Shown here piece by piece: positions 11,624 to 19,166 of a stretch of 64,000 nucleotides of DNA. Position 1 is the stretch's first letter. Each line of letters starts with the position of its first letter. The notes under the pieces are model-generated. The model worked only from the letters and a program-made list of their open reading frames with translations. It was not told the origin of the DNA and made no database searches. A program made the position numbers and the translations under genes. The stretch is from Adhaeribacter pallidiroseus. GTDB taxonomy: Bacteria > Bacteroidota > Bacteroidia > Cytophagales > Hymenobacteraceae. The stretch spans positions 3,968,001-4,032,000 of the forward strand of contig NZ_QASA01000001.1 of the NCBI RefSeq assembly GCF_003340495.1, given 5' to 3'.

Positions 11624-11878
11624 ATGAGATTAAACTCTTATAAAACTCTGAAGACGAAGTGCGGCAAAGAGTTTGATAAAGACCTATTAAAAGTAATGGC
11701 CTTTAGCACAAAAAACTTCAAGTACTCTCACACTACTTATACTATCTACAAAACGGAATCAGAAGGCTATCTTTATTGTTCGTATAAATACGATGCCGTA
11801 ACTGATTACACTACGGTAGATTGTGAAATTATCAGTGAGCAAGAAGCCTTGGTTCATTTAAATAAAACAGCTTCTTAA
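11624..11878 (+). CDS. Small protein of unknown function (84 aa)
   Basis: I do not recognise this protein. It is 84 residues, without signal peptide or membrane helix, rich in Tyr, Lys and Thr. A middle part of alternating polar and aromatic residues (YTIYKTESEGYLYCSY) suggests beta strands. It contains two Cys residues (C13 and C52) plus C62, with no metal-binding spacing. It stands alone between divergent yicC and co-directional purQ, and a hairpin with a T-tract follows it directly at 11902-11934, which supports a real transcription unit ending here. ATG at 11624 is the only reasonable start. Confidence 0.6.
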   Translation: MRLNSYKTLKTKCGKEFDKDLLKVMAFSTKNFKYSHTTYTIYKTESEGYLYCSYKYDAVTDYTTVDCEIISEQEALVHLNKTAS

Positions 11879-11901
11879 CGGTTTAAATTTTAAAATTACC
11901 T

Positions 11902-11934
11902 GGCTACTTTTTAATAAGTAGCCTTTTGTTTTTT
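11902..11934 (+). terminator. Rho-independent terminator after the 84-aa gene
   Basis: An 8-bp stem GGCTACTT/AAGTAGCC with a 6-base loop is followed by a T-rich run (TTTTGTTTTTT). It lies 24 bases after the stop of the small unknown gene and upstream of the purQ promoter. Confidence 0.7.
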
Positions 11935-11980
11935 ATCTCGGTACCAGTAAATTCCGGCATATTAACTTTAATTATGGTAA

Positions 11981-12009
11981 TTGTATGTCATTTTAAACTC
12001 TTATATTTG
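11981..12009 (+). promoter_or_regulatory. Bacteroidota promoter for purQ (-33 TTG, -7 TATATTTG)
   Basis: TTG at 11981-11983 and TATATTTG at 12002-12009 are separated by 18 bases, a good fit to the Bacteroidota sigma-ABfr promoter. The -7 element ends only 4 bases before the ATG at 12014, so the predicted transcript start falls at or next to the start codon and the mRNA would have almost no leader. Confidence 0.6.
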
Positions 12010-12013
12010 CCTC

Positions 12014-12706
12014 ATGAAATTTGGTGTAGTAATTTTCCCAGGCTCTAACTGCGACCAGGATGTGATCGAAGTTTTAAGCCGCACATCGCAAAAGCCGGTA
12101 GCCCGCCTCTGGCACAAAGATCACGATTTACAAAACTGTGATTTTATTGTATTACCGGGTGGTTTTTCTTACGGCGATTACCTGCGTTCGGGCGCCATTG
12201 CCCGCTTTTCTCCTATTATGCAAGAGGTAATTGCGCACGCTAACAAAGGTGGCTATGTTTTAGGTATTTGCAATGGTTTTCAAATTTTAACGGAAGCTGG
12301 CTTATTGCCGGGAGCCTTATTACGTAACATTGAGCAAAAGTTTATTTGTAAAAACGTTTACATAAAACCCGAAACAAATACTTTACTACCTACCCGGCAC
12401 TTGGACATGAACAAAGCCTATCAAATTCCGGTAGCGCACGGTGAAGGTCGTTTTTTTGCGGATACTGATACTCTGAAGCAGTTGAATGACGATGAGCAAG
12501 TGATGTTCCGGTACAGCGATGAAAATGGTGATACTAACGCTTGCTATAATTGTAATGGCAGCCTGGAAAGTATTGCGGGGATTAGTAATGCGGGTAAAAA
12601 CGTATTTGGTATGATGCCGCACCCGGAACGGGCCGCTGATCTGGAATTATGTAATGTGGCCGGCTTATCTATTTTCGAATCTATTCTGGATAGTGTGCCG
12701 GCTTAA
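12014..12706 (+). CDS. purQ: Phosphoribosylformylglycinamidine synthase, glutaminase subunit PurQ
   Basis: A 230-aa class I glutamine amidotransferase. The N-terminus MKFGVVIFPGSNCDQD is diagnostic. The nucleophile is C86 in GICNGFQ, and the His-Glu pair sits in MMPHPERA near residue 206. PurQ releases ammonia from glutamine for the PurL synthase in step four of purine synthesis and works with PurS, whose gene is at 18810. No purL is in this window. The upstream in-frame TTG at 11981 would add 11 residues unlike the family and is itself the -33 box, so ATG 12014 is chosen. A tandem 16-bp repeat follows the gene. Confidence 0.96.
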   Translation: MKFGVVIFPGSNCDQDVIEVLSRTSQKPVARLWHKDHDLQNCDFIVLPGGFSYGDYLRSGAIARFSPIMQEVIAHANKGGYVLGICNGFQILTEAGLLPGALLRNIEQKFICKNVYIKPETNTLLPTRHLDMNKAYQIPVAHGEGRFFADTDTLKQLNDDEQVMFRYSDENGDTNACYNCNGSLESIAGISNAGKNVFGMMPHPERAADLELCNVAGLSIFESILDSVPA

Positions 12707-12733
12707 TAAAGTACTTATAGCAGCCATTATTTG

Positions 12734-12765
12734 AAAGCTTTCAGCTATTAAAGCTTTCAGCTATT
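12734..12765. repeat. Perfect tandem repeat, 2 x 16 bp
   Basis: The unit AAAGCTTTCAGCTATT occurs twice back to back (12734-12749 and 12750-12765), just after purQ. Each unit contains the palindrome AAAGCTTT. No function is evident. An 11-mer AT-rich motif overlaps its right edge. Confidence 0.8.
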
Positions 12766-12814
12766 TTTAAATTTTTTCTTTTCTCAACCTTGCAAATAAA
12801 GGGTAGTAATTAAA

Positions 12815-12858
12815 AAACCAGAAGCTCCTTGTGTTAAATAACAAGGAGCTTCTGGTTT
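12815..12858. terminator. Bidirectional terminator between purQ and the Omp85-like gene
   Basis: Perfect 18-bp arms (12815-12832 and 12841-12858) surround an 8-base loop, with A-runs on the left and T-runs on the right. It sits between two convergent genes and can serve both. Confidence 0.8.
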
Positions 12859-12879
12859 ATAGGTAACACGATATAAAAT

Positions 12880-15800
12880 TTAAAAATCGTAACCTAATGT
12901 TAGGTATATAATTGGCCCGGTACTCTTAAAGTTTTCTTGACCCCAAGCCATATCTGCTTTGCCATATACTCCCAACAGGGTAGTACGGGCACCAACACCA
13001 TAACCAAATAAAAACGGATTCCGGTAATTAACTACAGTTGCTTGGAAAGGATTATTGTTAAACTCTCCTTGTTTACCGCCTAATACCTGCGTATTGTAGG
13101 AATTTTTCCGGTTAAACGGACTTACTCCGGTATACGCAGAACCTATATCGGTAAAGCCGGTAAATTGCAGATTACGGAAAAATCCGGAACCAATGGGCGT
13201 ATCTTTTAACAAGTATTGAACAATAGGAATCCGTAATTCAGAATTTAATAACAAAGCGGAGGTACCATTGCGGGCATTATATTTAAACCCGCGCATGTTG
13301 GTAGCAAATTGTAGGAAAAATAATTCTGCTGGGCGGGGTGGCGTACCTTTATAAATATTAGGACCATCATCGTCGTAAGATTTAAACAACCAGTTATCCA
13401 TGCCACCCAGTAAAAACCGGTTCGGCGATGGTCCAAAATAATGCCCGTAGGTAAGCCGGTTAGCAAAAATAATCTGGCGGTGTACTTTCTGGTAATGCCG
13501 GAAATCCAAATAAAATTTATTAAAACTTTCGTTTTTTTGATCTAAACCTTTCAAAGCCAAAATACCAGCTTTCATCCGGGTTCCTTCGTACATGTTTACA
13601 CCCATGGTTACGGAGTTGTCAAAAACTACTTCAGCACCACCACCGGCAAAATTCATAATACTGTCTGGGTCGGTGAATATATCCGTAACGGTGTATTTAG
13701 TATGCACAAATTTTGGTAATAACCGAACACTTAAACTATGCGTGAGCGGGTAAATAATAGCCGGCGTAAACTCGTGCCGGCTATACCGTAGTTGCTTAGT
13801 CGGATAATCATTAAAAATACTTTGTTTCTGATACGACACCCGCAAATCGTACCGGTGTTTCAGGTTACTGTATTCGGTATAGAAGTTACTCGACCGTAAA
13901 TCGGTTACTAAAAACACGCCTCCCCGAATTCGGTGATCTTCGAACATATCCGACATTCCTACTTCGGCCACAATACCAAAGTTCATTAACGGATCCTGGT
14001 AAATGGAGGTAATTAGCTTGTTAATGCTGAATCGCAAATCGTATTTTACCGGTCCGGCTAATTGCACTGCCTCGGTGGATGGAACAGGTGCTGTTTGGCC
14101 AGAACGGGCCCCTGTAACACTTCTGGGCCGGGCCGGCTTTTGCTGATCAGTTTCAAATTCGTAATTACGAGTATCTACGGCTTTATCTTTGGCAATACCC
14201 TTATCCCCGGTAGTATTTGTTTGCGTAGAATCCAGGGGAGCAGTTGTGTTTGTTGGAGCAGTAGTAACTTGTGGTGTTTCTTTAGGTGTAGTTACTACCG
14301 GGCGTATAGAGCGTTGTTCCAGGGTTTGCTGCCGAACCGTTTTAAAATCTGGATTAGGCTGAAAACTAAAGTTTGGAAAAAGATACACAAAGTCGTGATC
14401 ACGGTCAGCGGCTACCAGCGTCAGCAAACTGTTATTTTGGTTATAGTCGTAACTTCTGATGTTTTGTAAATACGCCGATACCCGTTCATTTTGCCCAGAT
14501 GCCAGGTTATAACGATACAGGGAACGTACGCCGGTTTCTTCGCCCAGATACAGAAAGCTTTGTTCATCCAGCGGGCGGGGGTTAGCTTCGTTAGAAATAG
14601 AGCGGGTAAGCTGCTTAAACGCAAAACCTTGTTTATTTAAATCGTAGTAGTAGATATCAAAATTATTAACCACTTTGTCAAACTGCGGCACAACCGCACC
14701 GGTTGAATCCAGAAAACGGTTAGAGGAAAATACTAATCCGGCATTTCCTTTCATAAAAACTACATTCCGGTCGTCGTAAATATCATTAGTTATTTGTTCG
14801 GCTTTGCGGCCCCGGTATAAATAAATATCACTCTTTCCATCCCGCACGGCACTCATAACCAGCATTTTTCCATCTTCGGAGTAATCCATGTCCAAAATCT
14901 GCGTAAACTGGTTTAATGCCCCATCAGGCTTACCCAAAATCGATTTTATAGTCTTGGAAATAGAAAAATTACGCCGGTCGAGGTAATAACTGGATAAAGT
15001 TACTACTCCCCTTTTTATTTCAGCAATGCCTAATTGGGTATTCGATTTCCAGGCCAATAAAGGCATTTTGGTATCTATCTGCTGATCGGGCGTTTTGTAG
15101 CCGCCTTTTTTAATATTGGATATACGTCGCTTGGCAATGTCGTAAAGTTTAATTTCGTACTGGCCGCGGTCGTTTTCTACGTAAGCCAGTTTGGTACCAT
15201 TCGGCGTAAATACCGGTTCACTGTAAACATTGTCTTTGCGGTTTTTCCGGAATAATTGCCGGTTAGCGTCTAAAGTGGTTAAACGAGAACTTGGCAAGGA
15301 GTTCATTTGCAAATAGTAGCTATTCCAATCCCGTACAAAGCGGCGGTACGGAATATTTAAACTGCTGGAAATTCCAATCTCTACGTCGCGGGTAATGCGG
15401 GTTAAATTTAAAATATTTTGGATAGAGGTATACCCGTAGCGCTCGGTAATGTAATTCCACACCGCCTGACCAGCTAATTGTTGGTTCCGGACGAACAAGG
15501 CTTCGGGCTTTTTACTTTTAGTTTTAAGCACCATATCGCGCATGTAATTATCCATGTCTACGTTCCAGCCTTCGGTAATGTATGTAGCGGCCCCGGTGAT
15601 AAACCAATCGGGTAGTTTTAACAAATAACTGCTTTGCAATACTTCTTTTAAACTGCCGCCATACATCATATCGTTGAGGAGCAGCATGGTAATATTATAG
15701 CTAATATTTTTCTTAAACCGGGTTTGGGTACCGTCAAAAGCCAGCTCTACCTTATTTTTTAAAAACATGGTTTCGCCGCCGGTTTGGTAACGGTCATCGT

Positions 15801-16155
15801 TCAGGCCAATGTTGCTTTGGCGCATATCGGCAATGGAATTATACAGAATAAGGGTAGTTTTGGAATACGGATAGTAGCCGATGATGCTGGTAATGCGCTT
15901 TAGTTCTTTTTCGGCGTATTCGGCAGTGTTAATAGCGGCTTGTTTGCCACCGGTATAAAAGTATACATTAAAGTTTTGGGTACTGTAAAACTGCCAATCG
16001 AAGCTCTTGTATTGAATGCGGTTTTTTCCGAAAGCCTCCTGCCCCACTATCTGGTTCTGGGCAAAGGCTGTTAAATTTAAAAAAAAGATACTTAGCGCCA
16101 GCAGAAATCTTTTTTGCCAACAAAAAGAAAAGGCGTGTTTAAAAGTGCTACTCAT
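12880..16155 (-). CDS. Outer-membrane protein: peptidase-MA-like domain, PD40 propeller and Omp85-like barrel
   Basis: This 1091-aa protein has a signal peptide ending near residue 33 (LTAFAQ). Residues about 45-290 resemble the gluzincin fold of peptidase MA proteins (LPDWFITGAATYITEGWN), but no HExxH motif is present, so catalysis is unlikely. Residues about 310-600 hold TolB/PD40-like propeller repeats (VFTPNGTKLAYVENDRGQYEI; YSEDGKMLVMSAVRDGKSDIYLY). A Thr/Pro/Gln-rich linker follows (about 620-700). The last 375 residues are beta-barrel-like, with an L6-type MRGF motif, an LLLNSELRIPIV strand and a terminal Phe, as in Omp85-family barrels. Databases tend to call such proteins TolB-like. 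It sits 9 bases after a FAD oxidoreductase gene. Its exact job is unknown; a role in moving or inserting surface molecules is only a guess. Confidence 0.7.
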   Translation of the reverse strand: MSSTFKHAFSFCWQKRFLLALSIFFLNLTAFAQNQIVGQEAFGKNRIQYKSFDWQFYSTQNFNVYFYTGGKQAAINTAEYAEKELKRITSIIGYYPYSKTTLILYNSIADMRQSNIGLNDDRYQTGGETMFLKNKVELAFDGTQTRFKKNISYNITMLLLNDMMYGGSLKEVLQSSYLLKLPDWFITGAATYITEGWNVDMDNYMRDMVLKTKSKKPEALFVRNQQLAGQAVWNYITERYGYTSIQNILNLTRITRDVEIGISSSLNIPYRRFVRDWNSYYLQMNSLPSSRLTTLDANRQLFRKNRKDNVYSEPVFTPNGTKLAYVENDRGQYEIKLYDIAKRRISNIKKGGYKTPDQQIDTKMPLLAWKSNTQLGIAEIKRGVVTLSSYYLDRRNFSISKTIKSILGKPDGALNQFTQILDMDYSEDGKMLVMSAVRDGKSDIYLYRGRKAEQITNDIYDDRNVVFMKGNAGLVFSSNRFLDSTGAVVPQFDKVVNNFDIYYYDLNKQGFAFKQLTRSISNEANPRPLDEQSFLYLGEETGVRSLYRYNLASGQNERVSAYLQNIRSYDYNQNNSLLTLVAADRDHDFVYLFPNFSFQPNPDFKTVRQQTLEQRSIRPVVTTPKETPQVTTAPTNTTAPLDSTQTNTTGDKGIAKDKAVDTRNYEFETDQQKPARPRSVTGARSGQTAPVPSTEAVQLAGPVKYDLRFSINKLITSIYQDPLMNFGIVAEVGMSDMFEDHRIRGGVFLVTDLRSSNFYTEYSNLKHRYDLRVSYQKQSIFNDYPTKQLRYSRHEFTPAIIYPLTHSLSVRLLPKFVHTKYTVTDIFTDPDSIMNFAGGGAEVVFDNSVTMGVNMYEGTRMKAGILALKGLDQKNESFNKFYLDFRHYQKVHRQIIFANRLTYGHYFGPSPNRFLLGGMDNWLFKSYDDDGPNIYKGTPPRPAELFFLQFATNMRGFKYNARNGTSALLLNSELRIPIVQYLLKDTPIGSGFFRNLQFTGFTDIGSAYTGVSPFNRKNSYNTQVLGGKQGEFNNNPFQATVVNYRNPFLFGYGVGARTTLLGVYGKADMAWGQENFKSTGPIIYLTLGYDF

Positions 16156-16164
16156 ATTAAGGAA

Positions 16165-17238
16165 TCAAATACGCTTAAAAAATTTTAAATACCGGCTGAT
16201 ATCTGCCTCCGGCTCCAGTTGGGCTCCGTTTAAGCTAGCCACAAAATTGCTTGCCAGATAAGGAGCCATCATTACTCCTTTTGAACCCATGCCATTAAAA
16301 ATACCTATTTGCGGGTGAGTCGGATGCCAACCTATTAAAGGCCTCCGATCCCGGACCGCCGGCCGGATGCCTACGGATTGTTTGGTTATTACAAAGGGCT
16401 TTTTAATAATCTGTTCCGTTCGCTCTTGCAACTCGGTCATGGCTTCGGCGCTAGGCTGCTCGTTTACTTCGCGCCAGTTGTAGGTTGCCCCCACTTTAAA
16501 CCCATTAGTACCAAAAGGAAGAACGTAAACAGCTTTGTTATAGATACATTCCGTTGGAAATTTCTCAATTTTAATATCTAAAACTTCTCCTTTGTTCGGT
16601 GAAAAAGGCAACCAGTTAAAGTACGGATTGTTAATAGCCTGGTATCCTTCACAAAAAACGATTTTTCGGGCCGTAATAGTATTATTATCTTGTTTATATG
16701 AAATAAAATCCGGGTTTATCTGCAATCGGGCCAGCTCAAAATCTTCGTTAATTAAAATATGAGGCGGCTTTAAGGCGGCTAATAATATATCCAACAATAC
16801 CGGAACATCCAGGTAGCCACTCTGCGCCAACTCAATAGCTCCAAATTCCTGATTGATATTTTCGGATAACGGCAGATTCAGATGAACTTGTTTAATAAAT
16901 TCTTGTATGGCCGGATTGCTACTTTTACCCATCCAGGTATTTTGCTCTTCTACCGAAGAAAATAATTTAAAAATAGGCAACGGCTGCCAGATCTTTACAT
17001 TAAATTCCTTTTCAATCTGCTGATAAAACGCAATGGCAAAAGGTACGAACTTATCGGCGAGCCAAGACTTGGCAAAACGTTTACCCGCTAACGGATTAAT
17101 CAAACCCGCTGCTACCCGCGAAGCGGAGTTTGCTTTAAAAGTATCAAAAACCGCCAGTGTATAACCTTGCTGGCTCAAGGTACGCGTTAAAATTCCGCCG
17201 GCTAAACCATGCCCGACCAAGATAAAATCGTAATTCAT
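16165..17238 (-). CDS. FAD-dependent oxidoreductase, DAO family
   Basis: A 357-aa protein with an N-terminal dinucleotide-binding motif (FILVGHGLAGGILTRTL, residues 5-21) and a C-terminal FAD contact (GIFNGMGSKGVMMAPYLA). A SRVAAGLINPLAGKRFAKSW stretch follows the first strand, as in the DadA/ThiO group and in the C-terminal domain of MnmC. Members oxidise amine groups of amino acids or modified bases. The substrate here cannot be told. It has no MnmC methyltransferase half. It is followed 9 bases later by the large outer-membrane gene, probably one operon, although no functional link is obvious. Confidence 0.8.
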   Translation of the reverse strand: MNYDFILVGHGLAGGILTRTLSQQGYTLAVFDTFKANSASRVAAGLINPLAGKRFAKSWLADKFVPFAIAFYQQIEKEFNVKIWQPLPIFKLFSSVEEQNTWMGKSSNPAIQEFIKQVHLNLPLSENINQEFGAIELAQSGYLDVPVLLDILLAALKPPHILINEDFELARLQINPDFISYKQDNNTITARKIVFCEGYQAINNPYFNWLPFSPNKGEVLDIKIEKFPTECIYNKAVYVLPFGTNGFKVGATYNWREVNEQPSAEAMTELQERTEQIIKKPFVITKQSVGIRPAVRDRRPLIGWHPTHPQIGIFNGMGSKGVMMAPYLASNFVASLNGAQLEPEADISRYLKFFKRI

Positions 17239-17443
17239 CTGGAGTAAGGTACTACAAGTATTCCTGAATTTAGTAACTTACCGCCTTATTTCTGTGGCAT
17301 CAACAATTAAAAACAAGAAAGTAAACAACTTACCCGAATCCTTGCTTCAACAAAATTTAAAAAAAACCTGTCATAACGCCCCTTAACTTGTTTCGGTAAT
17401 CTTACCCTAAGTATTTATTAAAATACGAAATAATTTTAAATAA

Positions 17444-18079
17444 ATGATTGTAACCCGTTTTACTTTTAATGCTTTTGCCGAAAACACCTATGTTTTGCAC
17501 GACGAAACAAAGGCGTGCCTGATCGTAGATCCCGGCTGTTACGACAAAAGCGAGCAGCTCCTTCTCTCGGATTTTATAAAAACGCAGGGTCTGCAAGTAA
17601 CCCGGTTAATTAACACCCATTGCCACATCGACCATGTGTTGGGCAATAAATATGTGGTGGATACCTACCAAGTAGATTTTGCCATCCACGAAGCCGATTT
17701 ACCTACTTTACGGGCCCAAGTTGTTTTTGCCCCCCGTTATGGAATTACAAATTACGAAGAACAATTACCAACGCATTATTTAACAGAAAACGAATCGGTA
17801 CGTTTTGGTAATACCGAGTTACAGGTTTTATTTACGCCGGGCCATGCACCCGGCCATGTGGTTTTTTATCACGAACCATCGGGGCAATTAATCGGCGGCG
17901 ATGTTCTGTTTCAACGCAGTATCGGCCGCACCGACTTACCCGGCGGCAATTACGAAACGCTGCTTAAAAGCATAAAAACAAAGTTGTTTCCTTTACCCGA
18001 TGCTACTATTGTTTACCCGGGTCATGGCCCCAATACTACTATTGGCGAAGAGAAAAAACATAACCCTTTTTTACGGTAA
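17444..18079 (+). CDS. MBL fold metallo-hydrolase (glyoxalase II-like)
   Basis: A 211-aa metallo-beta-lactamase fold protein. The metal site is clear: THCHIDHVLG gives H59, H61, D63 and H64, followed by GHAPGHVVFY, GGDVLF and YPGHGP, which complete the binuclear centre. Length and motif spacing fit the stand-alone hydroxyacylglutathione-hydrolase-like group, which hydrolyse thioesters. The true substrate is unknown, and YtxJ elsewhere in the window hints at bacillithiol rather than glutathione thiols. It is 23 bases upstream of pssA on the same strand, so they may share a transcript, followed by purS. Confidence 0.88.
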   Translation: MIVTRFTFNAFAENTYVLHDETKACLIVDPGCYDKSEQLLLSDFIKTQGLQVTRLINTHCHIDHVLGNKYVVDTYQVDFAIHEADLPTLRAQVVFAPRYGITNYEEQLPTHYLTENESVRFGNTELQVLFTPGHAPGHVVFYHEPSGQLIGGDVLFQRSIGRTDLPGGNYETLLKSIKTKLFPLPDATIVYPGHGPNTTIGEEKKHNPFLR

Positions 18080-18102
18080 TCGGACAGGAAATTTAAAAAT
18101 TC

Positions 18103-18813
18103 ATGAAAAAAGTTATTCCGAATACCATTACCTGCTTAAATCTTTTTACCGGCTGCGTGGCTATTTTCGCCGCTTTTCAGGATAGTTTGGTATTTGCGGC
18201 CTGGTTGGTTTATCTGGCCGCTATTTTTGATTTTTTAGATGGCATGCTGGCCCGGCTCCTGCACGCTTACTCCGAAATTGGCAAGCAACTCGACTCCCTA
18301 GCGGATATGGTTTCTTTTGGGGTATTGCCCGGAGTAATTATGTTTAAACTCATGCAAAAAGCTATACAAACCTCCGATTGGGCTTCCTTAGTAACCATGG
18401 AGCTTTTTCCATTTCTGGCTTTTATCATGATTATTTTTTCGGCGTTACGTTTAGCAAAATTTAATATTGATTCGCGGCAAACTTCGTCGTTTATTGGCGT
18501 ACCCACGCCAGCCAATACGCTTTTAATCAGCTCCTTACCACTTATCCTGGAAAATGACCTTTTTCAGCTCCATGACCTGATTTTGAATCCGGTGGTACTA
18601 CTGGTGTTAACCATCGGAATGAGTTTGTTATTAGTGGCCGAAATACCCTTGTTTGCTTTAAAATTTAAAAATTTAACCTGGAAAGATAACTCGATCCGGT
18701 TTATTTTTATATTAATTACCATACCCTTATTGTTTCTTCTTAAATTCGCGGCTATTCCGCTTGTAATCGTTTTGTATATTCTTTTATCCTTACTAAAACC
18801 ATCTTACTCATGA
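18103..18813 (+). CDS. pssA: CDP-diacylglycerol-serine O-phosphatidyltransferase
   Basis: A 236-aa integral membrane enzyme. The CDP-alcohol phosphatidyltransferase signature DGx2ARx8Gx3Dx3D is complete in the stretch from D46 (DFLDGMLARLL) to the second Asp pair (KQLDSLAD). About six to eight hydrophobic helices follow, with an FIGVPTPANT loop typical of bacterial PssA. It condenses CDP-diacylglycerol with serine to phosphatidylserine, the precursor of phosphatidylethanolamine, at the inner membrane. The decarboxylase gene is not in the window. Its stop overlaps the purS start by four bases (ATGA at 18810-18813), pointing to translational coupling. Confidence 0.94.
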   Translation: MKKVIPNTITCLNLFTGCVAIFAAFQDSLVFAAWLVYLAAIFDFLDGMLARLLHAYSEIGKQLDSLADMVSFGVLPGVIMFKLMQKAIQTSDWASLVTMELFPFLAFIMIIFSALRLAKFNIDSRQTSSFIGVPTPANTLLISSLPLILENDLFQLHDLILNPVVLLVLTIGMSLLLVAEIPLFALKFKNLTWKDNSIRFIFILITIPLLFLLKFAAIPLVIVLYILLSLLKPSYS

Positions 18814-19067
18814 AATTTACCGCCGAAATTGACATTATGCCGCACGCAGAATTATTAGATCCGCAAGGCAAAGCCGTAATGTTAGGGCTGGAACATTTAG
18901 GCTTAGAGCAGGTTGCCGATGTTCGTATTGGTAAGCACATAACCCTGGCCCTGGAAGCAGAGAATGAAGCGGCGGCTCAGGAAAAAGTTGAAAATGCCTG
19001 TAAAAAACTGTTAGCCAACCTGATTATGGAATCGTATTCGTACGAACTCACCGCCAGCCAACAATAA
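18810..19067 (+). CDS. purS: Phosphoribosylformylglycinamidine synthase subunit PurS
   Basis: An 85-aa protein with the PurS layout: MKFTAEIDIMPHAELLDPQGKAV at the start, then GLEQVADVRIGKHITLAL and a C-terminal NLIMESYSYEL strand. PurS bridges PurL and PurQ and helps channel ammonia in the fourth step of purine synthesis. Its presence shows that this organism uses the three-part PurS/Q/L enzyme rather than the large single-chain form. It overlaps pssA by ATGA. The partner purQ is 6 kb away. A weak terminator-like hairpin follows. Confidence 0.95.
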   Translation: MKFTAEIDIMPHAELLDPQGKAVMLGLEHLGLEQVADVRIGKHITLALEAENEAAAQEKVENACKKLLANLIMESYSYELTASQQ

Positions 19068-19111
19068 ATTTACTTTTTTACAGTTCATAAAGCAACAACG
19101 GAACTGCAAAT

Positions 19112-19148
19112 AGATAATCTTGTAAAACAACTTCGTATAAGGTTATCT
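19112..19148 (+). terminator. Weak terminator-like hairpin after purS
   Basis: Imperfect 13-bp arms (AGATAATCTTGTA with TATAAGGTTATCT) pair with two G-U-type mismatches around an 11-base loop, followed by TTTTATATTTT. It lies between purS and porU. Confidence 0.4.
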
Positions 19149-19166
19149 TTTATATTTTGGGATATT

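Noticed and set aside
11981-12013. Upstream TTG start for purQ
   Set aside because: It adds 11 residues unlike the family, and the TTG is better read as the -33 box of the promoter.
14062-14469. 135-residue frame opposite the Omp85-like gene
   Set aside because: Antisense shadow over the low-complexity linker, Cys/Trp-rich and without protein-like features.
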